DNA from: Nematostella vectensis
Lineage: Eukaryota > Cnidaria > Anthozoa > Actiniaria > Edwardsiidae
Assembly (NCBI RefSeq): GCF_932526225.1
Contig: NC_064048.1
Coordinates: 8,704,515 to 8,768,514 of the forward strand
Direction of reading: 5' to 3'
DNA length: 64,000 bases
A program made the translations under genes and the position numbers. The notes beneath the pieces were generated by a model. That model did no database searches. It worked only from the letters and a program-made list of their open reading frames with translations, and was not told the DNA's origin. Shown in pieces: positions 31,197 to 41,892 of the stretch (the first letter of the stretch is position 1; each line of letters opens with the position of its first letter).

Positions 31197-34100
31197 TTAC
31201 AATATAATATGCATTTGTGGTGGTGTATCAGATAGCCCGATATGAAGAGCATCTGGTATTGTGTCATCCATATCGATATCGATGTAGGGCTTTCGCCCGT
31301 CATTGATGGTCACAGAATCCTCTTCGACCGAAAGAGGCACGGGCTGTCCTCTTGAAACCACATTAAGGATTTCATTGCATGCTTGTGATATTTCATCGGA
31401 AGGATAAATAACAGTGTTTGGATACTTGCATAGCTTAAAGTACAAAGGCGTTGCACTAACCGACCCTGCCCAATCATAGACGGCTTGTACACTTGATCTT
31501 ACGTGAAACCTTCTCTTTAAGACTCCCATGCGAGGATGTCGTATACGTACCTCTACCGACTGATCCCCAGGGGCGGGTTCATCAAGCACTCGCCGTCTTC
31601 TTTTTTGGCGTATTTCTTCTTGCTTGGTTAGTTCCTGCTCTTCTTCTAGACGCAGACGATCTTTTTCCTTGTCTATTCTGCTTGATTCCTCTAACTGTTC
31701 TCGCTGTTCCTTGAAAATGGCTTTTCTCTCCTCAGATGTGCCGATCAATTCACTTTGGTTGTCTTCTCTACTTGTCCCTAGTATGTCCGCGAGAGCTGCC
31801 TTGTCAAATTCAAAAGAAGGTCCTGCTTCAGAGTCTGCATAGCCACTATCAAATACTGATTTAAGAAGATCAATGTCACTGTCACTGTCTTCTAGGTTGT
31901 TTGCTTTGCCGCAGCTATAAGATCAGAGAAAATGTTTTTCATAAGAATATTTCTAACCCGCGACAAACGATGTACTTTGGAACCAACATGTCATATAAAC
32001 ACAAAACATAATTGACTCTACTTGAAAGTGTACTTAAACATAGGGTGTTACCCAATCAAATGCTTCGACGTCCCGTAAACGTTTCAATGGCCAGTGATAA
32101 ATAATCACTTACAACGTCGACACTAACGCATTCATTTAAATTGGCTAGGAAAGTCTGTCAATCGGGGGTGGTTTGAATGATAGAACAATTGTGACATTTG
32201 TCAAACGACACTGTAATAAACATTTTTCATTTGATTGACAACTAATAAGCATTCCGAGCACCCATAGAACCACGCGACCCCAAAAGATTATCATTATTAT
32301 CTAAAAAGAATGAAAAATGGCATTTGTGGTTGTAACACCGCTTTAATTTATTCTCAAACTGTAGGCCACACCTGATACGTCGACGACTGCACAAGAACAG
32401 CCTTGGCCTTGAAAGACCCGTGTCTCTCTTGTAGTCTTCGTACTTGAAATCATCATCAATTTCCTTCTCAATTTCTGTGAGCTTAAAAGTCATAAGCTCT
32501 TGACGACCTTCCGGACTCTCACCCTCAGGAAAGAAAAACGCTTTCGCTTTCGACATACATTCTTCTTTGGAAGCATTCCTTGGTAATTTGCACTCTCTGG
32601 ATCCCCCACCATTATTTGTCTTTTTCTGGATATACTCCTTTCTAGACTCATTCCAGTTCTTCCACCCAAAGTAGTACGTCAGAGTGGGAGCATTCTTACT
32701 CGTTGAGGCATTATTAGTACTTTTCTGCTTCCTTTTTTTGCTTGCATCTAAGAGGGACCGCACACGTTCCAATTTTTCTTCACGAACAGAGTTTTTGAAA
32801 TGGTTAATGATTAATAATCTGTCCCCAAGACAGTCAATACCTAAAGTCTTAAGATCCTCGTGGCTTAGCAATGTAACAGTTTTGTCATCAACCTGAAACA
32901 AAAATAAGGTTATTAAAGAGAGTTAAAGTTAAGGAAAACTATTAGACATATGTCATTTTTAAACATTATGTTTCACCCCTCCCCCAAGGGCTAAAATAAA
33001 CTTAAATGCCTATAGAAACAATTGCTGTATTTTCCACAAAGGGGCTGATCTACACAGATAACAGCTGTATTAGATAAATAATAATATATATTTGGGTAAA
33101 AGCTCTCACCGGGGGCCAAAACAGTGCTCAACTTGACAGGACTAACATAGGTGGAGAGTTCCTTAAGTTAGTTGATATGTGTCCCTACTGTCAGCAACTT
33201 AGCTTTAGCTGTATGCCAAATGTAAAACAAATAATTTACATGCACAATAAAACCATTTTGAAAAGAAGTGCCAATGTACAGGGAGAGAATGATAGAAGAT
33301 GTAATTGGAGGAAAAGGGAAGAATGTCCTTTGGTGAATGCCTTGTAAAAGAGGTAGTTCACCAAGCAAAAGTAGAGACAGGGACAATGAGTTCAAAACGA
33401 GATGTCTTCATGTGTAGGCATAGACGTAAGTTCCTTCTTAAATTTAGCAATTCTAAAGTGGGCAACTCGTCAGGCTTGTAGAGGTTCAAAAAGTAATGAA
33501 GTGCGCACATTGACTGTGACGGTTTTGCGTCTCACGAAATCGATCCATATGTAGTAGTAGTGAACTTTGATGTAAATGTAAGATATTTTAACTAAGGAGT
33601 GGATCCATGCAGTGGATCTACGAAAATGCACGGAGTTTTATACATTCCAGGGTTCAAAATAACTTTTTTAAATCCGCTAGATTTTGCCGGCTTTCCAGAT
33701 TTTGGTGGCGAAAAAAAGCCTTCATCCCCAAATTATGAAAGGAAAATACAGAAAAAAAGAGCCGGCAAAGACATGAAAACAGACAGACAGACAGACAGAT
33801 AGACTTTATTTAAGACACGCTTGCCCCGTCAACAACAGCTGATTTCCACAAGGGGCGTGTGGAAAAAAAAAATATATATATATATCTATAATAATTAGAA
33901 ATATAACTATAAGTAAAAGTATTTAAATAAATAACGAAAGAAAAAAAACTTGATCTATGTGGGTATATAATACTATAAATACGCTAAACTAATTATTTGT
34001 TTAGATAAAAGTGTGAGCCTCTAATTCTCTGACAAATGATGATAAACTTGTACAATCTCGACTAGCCTCTGGGAGGGAATTCCATAATTTAGCTCCATCA

Positions 34101-37100
34101 TAGCTGAAACTTTTTTTCATAAATTCAGTTTTTGGGAGTGGCAGCTGTAGCGAGGTGGAGGAGCCTCTGAGATTGTAATTTGTAATATTTTTCTTTAAGC
34201 TGAAAAGGTCCGTGAGACAGTTTGGAGCCATATCATGCAAAACTTTAAACATTTGTTTGGCTTTTGTCTTTGCTCGCTGGGTCTCTAAATTTTGCCAGCC
34301 CAATTCAGCTAGAGCCTCTGTGGCAGGGGTGTCATTTGACCTGTTTGTGATCACCCTTGCCGCCCTATTTTGCAATTTTTGAAGACGGATTGTGTTACAT
34401 TGCCCAAGAGTATCCCACACCTCGCTACAGTAGTTAAGGTGTGGTTGGATGATTGCATTATAAATAGAGACTAATGTATTTTGATTAGCAAATTCAGAAA
34501 TTCGTTTCATGGCTCCTATACCAGAACTGACTTTTTTAGCAAGAGAATCAATGTGCTGATCCCAATTTAGGTGTTCGTCAATTTCCACACCAAGAACCCT
34601 ACTTTGCTGAACTTGTTTTAGTTCCTTGTTATCAATAGAAATAGAAGGTTTGCAAGGAAGGGTTCTTAGCTTGTGGTGGGATCCTATTAATAAGAATTCT
34701 GTTTTTGCTACATTGAGACTTAATTTATTAGCCAAGAGCCATTCTTTCACTTGCTCAAGGTCCGAATTCATGGCCAACTCAACTTCCCCTACAGTACTAC
34801 CAGACGCTGTCAAGTTTGTATCGTCAGCAAATAATCTAGGAGTAGTGTGCAATAGACACTCTGGTAGATCATTAATATATAAGAGGAAGAAAAGTGGGCC
34901 AAGAATTGAACCCTGAGGAATGCCACATGTGATCTTACTTTCAGAGGACACTGTACTGTTTAGCTGGCATTTCTGTTTACGGTTGGACAAATAAGATTGA
35001 ATTAATAAAAGGGCATTTCCAGTGATACCATTCAATTCTAGTTTTCGAAGCAAAATGTCATGATTAACGGTATCAAATGCCTTTTTTAGATCCAAAAATA
35101 CAACTAAATTAAACTTTTGTCTGTCCATGTTAATATACCAGCTATTAGTGCTATCAAGGAGAGCAGAAACAGTAGAGTGTAGTCTTCGAAAGCCAAATTG
35201 TTGTTCGGATAAAATTTGGTTTGCTGTAAAATGATCGTATAACTGTTCATACATTATTTTTTCCATTAGTTTGCTAATCACTGGTAATATACTTATTGGT
35301 CTATAGTTGTCGGGAATAGTCTTAGAGCCTTTTTTAAAGAGGGGCAAAACCCTAGCCATTTTCCACTCATCTGGAAAACAGTTGGAAATTATAGAGTTGT
35401 TAAAAATGTAAGTGAGAGATGGAGAAATGGCATGGGCTGCACACTTGAGTATTTTTCCAGAGATTTTGTCAATACCAGTCGCTTTGGCATTAGAAAGGCA
35501 ACCCAAAAGCTTTAGTACTTTTGTATTGGATACTAACTTAAAACGTGACATTTGAGCACTACATGGCTTAATAAAATGCTCAAATGATTTACTAGGGTTT
35601 GCCATTGAACTTGCCAATTTTGGACCAACATTAGAAAAATAATCATTAAATGCTTCGGCAATATGTTCTTGTGAAAAAAGGCTTTGGTCGTCAAATTTAA
35701 GTTCATTTACAGTTGTATTTTCTTTGGTGCGACCAAGTAGACTATTTATCGTTTTCCAAGCCTCTTTGGGATTATTCTTTTGATTTGCAATCTTATTACG
35801 ATAATAGTTGGATTTGGCTTGGCGCAAGGCAATGTTTACTTTATTTCGGGATGCCTTAAAATCATCCCAGTCATTACGTAATTTACTCACCATTGCTTTA
35901 CGCTTTAACTTATCTCTGTTATTAATTAAATCTTTGATCTCTCTGGTCAGCCATGGGACATTAAATGCTTTTTTTCTTTTAGATTGTACAGGGGCATGCC
36001 TGTCTAACACGTTTAGAAACAGGTCTTTCCAATGTGCCCACATCTCATTAGTGTCATGACACAAAACAATCTGTTCCCACGACTGAGTAAGGAGGTCCTT
36101 TACAAACTTTTGTTGATCGAAATGTTTAAAATTACGTATTTCAATGGTTTTTGCTTTATCTCGCGCACACCTATAAGGGTTTATCTTTCTTATTCCATAG
36201 ATCAAACTATGATCACTCGGACCAATGTGAATTACGCCTGATGAGTTTATTTTGTCAGGAGACGATGTGACAATGTGATCAATTAGGCTTTTAGAATCAA
36301 TTGTTATACGCGTAGGCTCGTTTATCAACTGGGATAGTTGATATGCTTCATAAATTGATTTTAACTTTTTTGTTTTATTATCAAAGACTTTCTTCTTAAG
36401 TAAACAACAATTTAAATCCCCAAGAATCACGTGCTCTTTGTCTTCATCGTCTACTGCCTTTATTAACTCTTCGAAGCGATTAAAATATTCGATCGGAGAC
36501 TCAGGACGATAGACAACACTAACAATGAAAGGCCGACTGTTTGGTTTACGAATTTCTAAACAGACAGCTTCGACATCTTCAGGAACAATTTCTTTTCTAT
36601 TAACACAATTGATGGAGCTGCGGATATATACACACACACCGCCACCATCGCGATTTCTGTCTTTCCTGAAGATATCATATCCATGAATTTTTAATTCATC
36701 GTCTGTATAAGTGTCATCGAGCCTGGTCTCACTAAAACCTAAAATATCGAATGAATTCATTAATTTAGACGTCCGAATTTCATCTATATATTTTGGAATA
36801 CTGACAATATTTAAAAAAGCCATTTTGAAGCCTCTAGCTGTTGGGCCAGATGGAATATAATCATTGTTAGATGAAATATTTTTAGAAAATAATTTAGGCT
36901 GGTCGAGAAGTGAATAAGCCGGCGAATTAGCGCTCACACTTTCACCCAATCACTTATTTAACATTGAATTAAAATTTTTCTGGAGTACCTGGGTGCCTGA
37001 CTTGATCAAGTGAAGTCCTTTTGTATTTAGATGAGCCGATGTAATGTTGGTATTAGGGACAAATTCCCAACCGTTCTGGTTACAAAAGGAACGAAGTAAA

Positions 37101-40100
37101 CGATTCGTTTCCTTCACCCGGCCGGTAAGCTCCTCAGAATCCGATCTTGTTATTAACCCCGACACAGCTACAGAAATATCAGCAGATTCGATTTGATGTG
37201 CGAGATCTACAACTCCGTCAGCGACATTGTGGGGCTCCGAGTCTCGGAGATCGTTTGTTCCGATGTGAAGTACAATACTCTCAGGTTTTTTGCGAATCAA
37301 TGGCTTAATATAGTCAGCCATGTCACTAACCCGGGCTCCAGAAAAGGACTTGACATTCACTCGCTGCGATGCATTGGATAAATTCCACCCATTAATGTAC
37401 TTAATCATCGAATCACCAGCGATGACTACCTCAGAGGGCTTTCTGTGCTCTTGTTGTACTGATCCAGATTGCTTAGCTCCATTTACGGCCGTAGATTTGT
37501 TAGATTTCTTATGACTTCGTTTTGCGTTGGCATTTTTCTGATTGGAGCGTTTGTTTTCCGCGGCTGGGTTGCTCTCTTTTGTCTCGGTTTCCAAAACTCC
37601 ATCTTTTGATTGGCTGGGCAATGTATCACAATTCAAATCAAGTACTTGATCTTGTGACGAGGGTTTGTTGTCAGGATGATTTTTGTACAAATCTTTACTT
37701 AACATTGACACAACCAATTTTAGTGAATCTCTCTCTTCCCTGATCTTATCCATGTCACTCTTTATTAGCCGAAGCTCTTCTCTCAGATAACCATTTTCCT
37801 CTTTAAGCCTTTGAGCGGACTGAAATGATTTGTATAGATCTTTAAGTTCCAATACATCACGCTCAAGATCGTTAAACTTCTTTAGGGAAACATAGTTGGT
37901 CGATGTTAATTCTTCCGGTTCAGTTTCTTGTTTATTGCCGGCGTCGGCTTTACTTTCAACAGTGCTATCAAGATCTATTTGTGGCGGTTGGTAATTTGAA
38001 TTTTGGCGGGAGATTTCGTAATCTAAGATGTGAGTCCTAAGTCTTTCTACAAGCACCGATTTTAAACCAGATTTCGGAAGCTTTCTCTTTCCCAGTTCGG
38101 TTTTAAGATCTGATATATTGAGTGATTCTAATGTTTTCCCGTCGAGCGCTTTCGTGATGATAGTTGACTCATCCTTTAGGCCCTTGAGCTCGGCGACTTG
38201 ATCACATTTTTTGGTAAAATTCAGCGAAGACAAAGCAAACAAATCCACTGGTCTCGATAAATCCATGCTACTGAGATCTGATACTGACCATGAGCGAGTC
38301 CTGGATGGACTTGGAGAAGATGAAATTACGTTTTCAGAGGAGCGATCTCTAGAGCGTCCTTCCGCCATGACAGCCACAGTATCGATGACGACTTCACCGG
38401 CAGCCGGCTGCTTGTTAACAAAAAAGATACCCAATAATAATACCCATGGATATTTGTCAAATAATTTATGAATGAACAAGCTTTGAGCCACATGGTCAAC
38501 ATCATTTTATGACTGATAAAGTACACGGTTTTACTGCTGCAACAAAACAACAAACTATGTCACGATAGTTGATTGACAGTCTCTTGTAGTTTTACGTGAC
38601 GTCACTTAGAATAGGAGGCACTCATGAAAGCATGGCTGACACAGCTCGGACCTTGTAAACTACGTTGTTGTTTCTAATAAATATTACCTAGAGAATCAAG
38701 ACAAACTATAGCTGGAAATAGCTAGAAATAGTCACAATGATAATCTTTTACAGTGATATTCAAACAAGTGCGGTTAAAAGCTTTTGTTGAAGGCAAGATT
38801 TTATATTATAATTGTTGGAAGCAAATTTTAAAAATAAGTATGGCTGGCTGCGTTTCCTGGCCAACTTAGAATTGATTTTTCTGTGCAAAGTAACAACTTT
38901 GGCTAAGTCAAGATGGCTAGAAATGGTTAATGAAAGTTCACAAAGATAGAAATAATATAACTGCAGGGTGTAGTGCACCATATTATTGAAACTCAATATA
39001 CTTATATAGTTGGGACAGAATTTCTGAAATAGGCTATATATATATGAATATATTATATTTTGTATAAAAATTTTACACATTATTATACAAAATGTAATCA
39101 TACCTTTTCCAACAGAAATTTTTGGATTATAGAATCGTCAGCTTGAATTTCTTCGCGAAGAAATGTTACAACCTGAAATTATATACAATCACTGTATTAT
39201 AATATAATGTGAGCTGAGACCATACTTGAAAATTCTCCTCGAGGGGGGGGGGGGGGGGTTACGCAGCCCCTGTTTGGGTATAGGGGTACCACCTAGGATC
39301 TGTTACCCAGACTTTGTCTTGGACAAAATGTCTGCAAAAATAAGTCCTGTTTAGGACAACAACCACAACTTTCATACTCGTGATATAAACCACTGTTGAA
39401 GTCCAAGATCCGACTTGCATTACAATGCTGTTTTGTTTCATATCAATATTTGGGTGACCTTCAAACCCGCTCGGTCAATCTCTGGGAGGCCTGGGTCTAA
39501 GGGCTTTTCAAGATTAGTGAGATGAAAATTTAACCAAGCTGTCAGGTTTTTTTGGACAAATTCTTGCCACGAGTCTCAAATTGACAGGAATCAGCATTTT
39601 TCACCATATTTTCTGGAGATCAGGGAGCGGGAAAACTTTAGCTCTCCTAAATATGGGCATCAATGACCATATAAGGCAATGCAAACGAAGGACACTATCC
39701 TTGAGGAATATGTTTGATATGGTGTTTTGAATGCTCAAAACTCTCATAATTTTAAAATACAACTTTCCCTTGTTATTTTATCCTTTAAAAATAGAATTGA
39801 GTTGTTTTAGTTGTAGGATGGATTGGAATTCATTGTGATTCAAGCATATTTATAAGTTAACTCATCTCATTTGCATACGATTTCAGCCCAAGAAACCAAT
39901 GGTGATGGTGACAGTGAAGTCGGATCCATTGGCTTTAAGTACAAAGGGCTTAAAATGTATACAATGTTAAGGACAGACATCTTTAAATGTATACACAGTT
40001 TAGGACAGAAAAGGTAAAAAAACCTATCCAACAGCCAGCAGCCCAATTATTTTAACCTCCGGCAGAATTAGAGAAAGTTGTTGAAATTGAAATGTGAAAA

Positions 40101-41643
40101 ATCACCTGTGAAAGTAAACAACAAAACAACCCCCCCCCCCCCCCCAAAAAAAAAAAAAGGCCCTGAAAATTTAGTTAATGCAATTAGTTCACACAATGCT
40201 TAAAGCCCCATTGGCAACCAAAGTGATTGTTTTTAAAATAGCGCCATTGTCTTGCGAACGATTTGATTGGAGGACTAAAATTAAAATATGCACAATCATT
40301 CACTACCGACACCCAAGGTGTGTGTTTCTTCTTGTTTTCGCCGGTAAAGAAAGCTTTTCACCCACTGTTTCCACAGTATTAAGGAAGACAAGAACATAAC
40401 GTAACGAAGAAACAACCAAGCAATGCGTGTTTCATGATAAGGATCATTGACAAATAAAGATTGATGTCATAGAGAAAGATATTGGTTTCCACACGATCAC
40501 TCAAACTTGAAACTATTCTTTATTTTGTCACTGATAAGTACTATAACTTGTATTTAAAACTCTAGGTTAATAGCTAAGAAGCGAGAAGTCGAGAAGAATA
40601 TATGCCAAACACACAGAAAAAATATAATTCATTGCTATGATTTGCAAATTTAACTCACGGCAAATAAAACTACATACATTGTTTGTTTCTCTTGCATTTT
40701 TCAGGGTAACATTGAGGCTCAAATTTGAATCGAACCTGCTATTTTCATTCCCTCTATATGTGAATGAGTGGCTCAGAGTCTGAAAAACTGACTTCGAGGA
40801 AAACTAAACAAAAATTCCTTTGTAGTCGTTGTGATTGTTATCATGCGAAGGGTACAAGATTTCCTATAGGCAAGATACTGGCATCGACATCATACCTGTC
40901 AACCTCCGAAAATCTCAAGGCTTGAGAATTTTTTGGGGGAGGGGTGGGTGTATTCATTTTTTTGGGGGAGGGGTGGGTTTAACCTTGCAGGCGTTTGCCG
41001 TATAGAAAGCTCTCGCGAACAAATCCACTTATAGATCTCACAAGGGTGTTAGATAAATTGCGCTACGCAAGGGAATTGTTGTTTCAAATATTTTAATAGA
41101 AAATAGGCAAAATGGCGATTTTCTATGGAATAATTTTTCGGAAGCGATAAAAATCGCTAAAAAGCGGGAGATTTGGTGCTCAACGCGGGAGAGCGGGAGA
41201 AGGGGTCCAAAATCTTGAGACTCCCGCCTAATGCGGAAGAGTTGACAGGTATGCGACATGAATGCAAAAAAGCGAAGGACTAAAGCAAAGATTGTTCTTA
41301 TCTTGTGTCAAATATACTCATAAAATGCAAAAGGGATTCTGTATTGTTCTTGGACGTCAGTGAATGATTAATACAAGTTTTACGAACCTTGTTACATACA
41401 TGAATTTTCTGTGACCTAAGGCCTTTGGCTCAAAGTGGTAAAACCGCTTTCATATGACATCGCATAAATGCGTATGAAAGAGCTTCATTCAGAAACATAA
41501 CAGGTCTTTGCAGGCAAAAAATCAACTATTATAGAACACACAATCTCATATTTGTGTTATTTTAATCAACGAGCTCGAAATCCGTTTCTATGTTGGTGAA
41601 TATTGGCTTACATTACCTTATTTTCGTTCGCGCCGCTCTCCAT
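31197..41643 (-). CDS. SAM-like / UBX-like domain protein (4 coding exons)
   Basis: Exons: 41643-41617 (MESGANENK), 39172-39104, 32892-32372, 31914-31197; total 1335 nt, 444 codons plus stop, phases consistent. Exons 2 and 3 join to form a SAM-like domain: FLREEIQADDSIIQKFLLEK then VDDKTVTLLSHEDLKTLGID and GDRLLIINHFK. A basic, Cys-containing middle follows. Exon 4 has an acidic start (EDSDSDIDLL), a Glu/Arg-rich coiled coil (EERKAIFKEQREQLEESSR region), and a UBX-like fold (SVEVRIRHPRMGVLKRRFHV, VQAVYDWAGS, PLYFKL). UBX-like domains usually bind p97/VCP-type ATPases; that role here is inferred. Related cnidarian and fish proteins often continue into a HECT ligase domain, but this one stops after the UBX-like region. 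The exon 3 donor (AG/GTGTGG) was chosen for phase. A full retrotransposon sits in intron 2. Confidence 0.75.
32900..33778. other. Intron 2 of the SAM/UBX-like gene, 3' part, nothing recognised
   Basis: AT-rich non-coding sequence between the retrotransposon 3' end and exon 3 of the SAM/UBX-like gene. No repeats or coding blocks stood out. Confidence 0.5.
34001..36949 (-). CDS. CR1/L2 ORF2: endonuclease-reverse transcriptase
   Basis: Encodes the endonuclease and reverse transcriptase for target-primed reverse transcription. An apurinic-type endonuclease occupies roughly residues 43-260: MAFLNIVSIPKYIDEIR, DILGFSETRLDD, GGGVCVYIR, VILGDLNCCL, GPSDHSLIYG. The reverse transcriptase is at roughly 500-760: NYRPISILPVISKLMEKI, VVFLDLKKAFDTVNHDIL, CGIPQGSILGPLFFLLYIN, and the catalytic RLFADDTN. 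The C-terminal region (LGVEIDEHLNWDQHI, PHLNYCSEVWDTLG) is the usual one of this clade; no RNase H was seen. The frame opens directly after the ORF1 UGA with TTG, and the first ATG is residue 43 (36823), exactly at the endonuclease start. So translation is either by re-initiation there or by UGA readthrough. The 982-codon frame is undamaged. Confidence 0.93.
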   Translation of the reverse strand: MGESVSANSPAYSLLDQPKLFSKNISSNNDYIPSGPTARGFKMAFLNIVSIPKYIDEIRTSKLMNSFDILGFSETRLDDTYTDDELKIHGYDIFRKDRNRDGGGVCVYIRSSINCVNRKEIVPEDVEAVCLEIRKPNSRPFIVSVVYRPESPIEYFNRFEELIKAVDDEDKEHVILGDLNCCLLKKKVFDNKTKKLKSIYEAYQLSQLINEPTRITIDSKSLIDHIVTSSPDKINSSGVIHIGPSDHSLIYGIRKINPYRCARDKAKTIEIRNFKHFDQQKFVKDLLTQSWEQIVLCHDTNEMWAHWKDLFLNVLDRHAPVQSKRKKAFNVPWLTREIKDLINNRDKLKRKAMVSKLRNDWDDFKASRNKVNIALRQAKSNYYRNKIANQKNNPKEAWKTINSLLGRTKENTTVNELKFDDQSLFSQEHIAEAFNDYFSNVGPKLASSMANPSKSFEHFIKPCSAQMSRFKLVSNTKVLKLLGCLSNAKATGIDKISGKILKCAAHAISPSLTYIFNNSIISNCFPDEWKMARVLPLFKKGSKTIPDNYRPISILPVISKLMEKIMYEQLYDHFTANQILSEQQFGFRRLHSTVSALLDSTNSWYINMDRQKFNLVVFLDLKKAFDTVNHDILLRKLELNGITGNALLLIQSYLSNRKQKCQLNSTVSSESKITCGIPQGSILGPLFFLLYINDLPECLLHTTPRLFADDTNLTASGSTVGEVELAMNSDLEQVKEWLLANKLSLNVAKTEFLLIGSHHKLRTLPCKPSISIDNKELKQVQQSRVLGVEIDEHLNWDQHIDSLAKKVSSGIGAMKRISEFANQNTLVSIYNAIIQPHLNYCSEVWDTLGQCNTIRLQKLQNRAARVITNRSNDTPATEALAELGWQNLETQRAKTKAKQMFKVLHDMAPNCLTDLFSLKKNITNYNLRGSSTSLQLPLPKTEFMKKSFSYDGAKLWNSLPEASRDCTSLSSFVRELEAHTFI
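36950..38491 (-). CDS. CR1/L2 ORF1: SAP-like, coiled-coil, SGNH-esterase-like protein
   Basis: 513 residues. After a Ser/Arg-rich start comes a SAP-like motif (LNISDLKTELGKRKLPKSGL), a coiled coil (LKKFNDLERDVLELKDL to MDKIREERDSLKLVVS) and a basic Asn/Lys-rich linker. It ends in an SGNH-type esterase-like domain: VVIAGDSMIKYI (block I), SGARVSDMADYI, IVLHIGTNDLRDSE, and a terminal TKGLHLIKSGTQVL. ORF1 proteins with esterase domains are known from CR1-group elements. The first ATG (38491) would put a hydrophobic stretch at the N terminus; the ATG at 38368 (MAEGRSRDRSS) may be the real start. The UGA stop at 36950-36952 is the only thing separating it from ORF2 in the same frame. Confidence 0.85.
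   Translation of the reverse strand: MAQSLFIHKLFDKYPWVLLLGIFFVNKQPAAGEVVIDTVAVMAEGRSRDRSSENVISSSPSPSRTRSWSVSDLSSMDLSRPVDLFALSSLNFTKKCDQVAELKGLKDESTIITKALDGKTLESLNISDLKTELGKRKLPKSGLKSVLVERLRTHILDYEISRQNSNYQPPQIDLDSTVESKADAGNKQETEPEELTSTNYVSLKKFNDLERDVLELKDLYKSFQSAQRLKEENGYLREELRLIKSDMDKIREERDSLKLVVSMLSKDLYKNHPDNKPSSQDQVLDLNCDTLPSQSKDGVLETETKESNPAAENKRSNQKNANAKRSHKKSNKSTAVNGAKQSGSVQQEHRKPSEVVIAGDSMIKYINGWNLSNASQRVNVKSFSGARVSDMADYIKPLIRKKPESIVLHIGTNDLRDSEPHNVADGVVDLAHQIESADISVAVSGLITRSDSEELTGRVKETNRLLRSFCNQNGWEFVPNTNITSAHLNTKGLHLIKSGTQVLQKNFNSMLNK
39180..40890. other. Intron 1 of the SAM/UBX-like gene, nothing recognised
   Basis: Long AT-rich intron with G- and C-homopolymers near 39243 and 40131. 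No convincing exon or repeat family was found before the MITE at 40891. Confidence 0.5.
40891..41253. mobile_element. 363-bp MITE with CATACCTGTCAAC ends and a 6-bp duplication
   Basis: Starts CATACCTGTCAACCTC and ends GAGTTGACAGGTATG. CGACAT lies immediately outside each end, a convincing target-site duplication. No coding capacity. Confidence 0.87.
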
Positions 41644-41704
41644 CTTGCTGAACTCTGTAATTTCTAGAAAGTAGACCGCTGACCAACACGACACGTGCTT
41701 TTAT

Positions 41705-41885
41705 CTGATGTCATCTTGCACCTGACATCTTGCATCGGACATCTAATATCTTGCATCTGACATCTTGCATCGGACATCTAACATCTTGCATCTGACATCG
41801 TGCATCTGACATCTTGCATCTAACATCTTGCTTCTGACATCTTGCTTGCATCTGACGTCTTGCATCTGACATGGCCCCTATGGGC
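41705..41885 (-). repeat. 14-bp minisatellite, locus 2 (inverted relative to locus 1)
   Basis: On the minus strand, GAAGCCCATAGGGGCCAT is followed by degenerate GTCAGATGCAAGAT-type units, exactly as at 17577. It abuts the 3' end of the alpha-kinase pseudogene. Confidence 0.93.
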
Positions 41886-41892
41886 TTCCGTA

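Larger units (their letters stand above)
33779..38660 (-). mobile_element. CR1/L2-type non-LTR retrotransposon, apparently full length
   Basis: Minus strand. It has a 5' region upstream of 38491 (5' border not defined), ORF1 (38491-36950), ORF2 (36949-34001), about 200 bp of 3' UTR and a terminal (CTGT)n tract at about 33800-33779. A short microsatellite 3' end instead of poly-A is typical of CR1/L2 elements. Both ORFs are long and undamaged, so the insertion is young. It lies in intron 2 of the SAM/UBX-like gene, in the same orientation as the gene. Confidence 0.88.
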
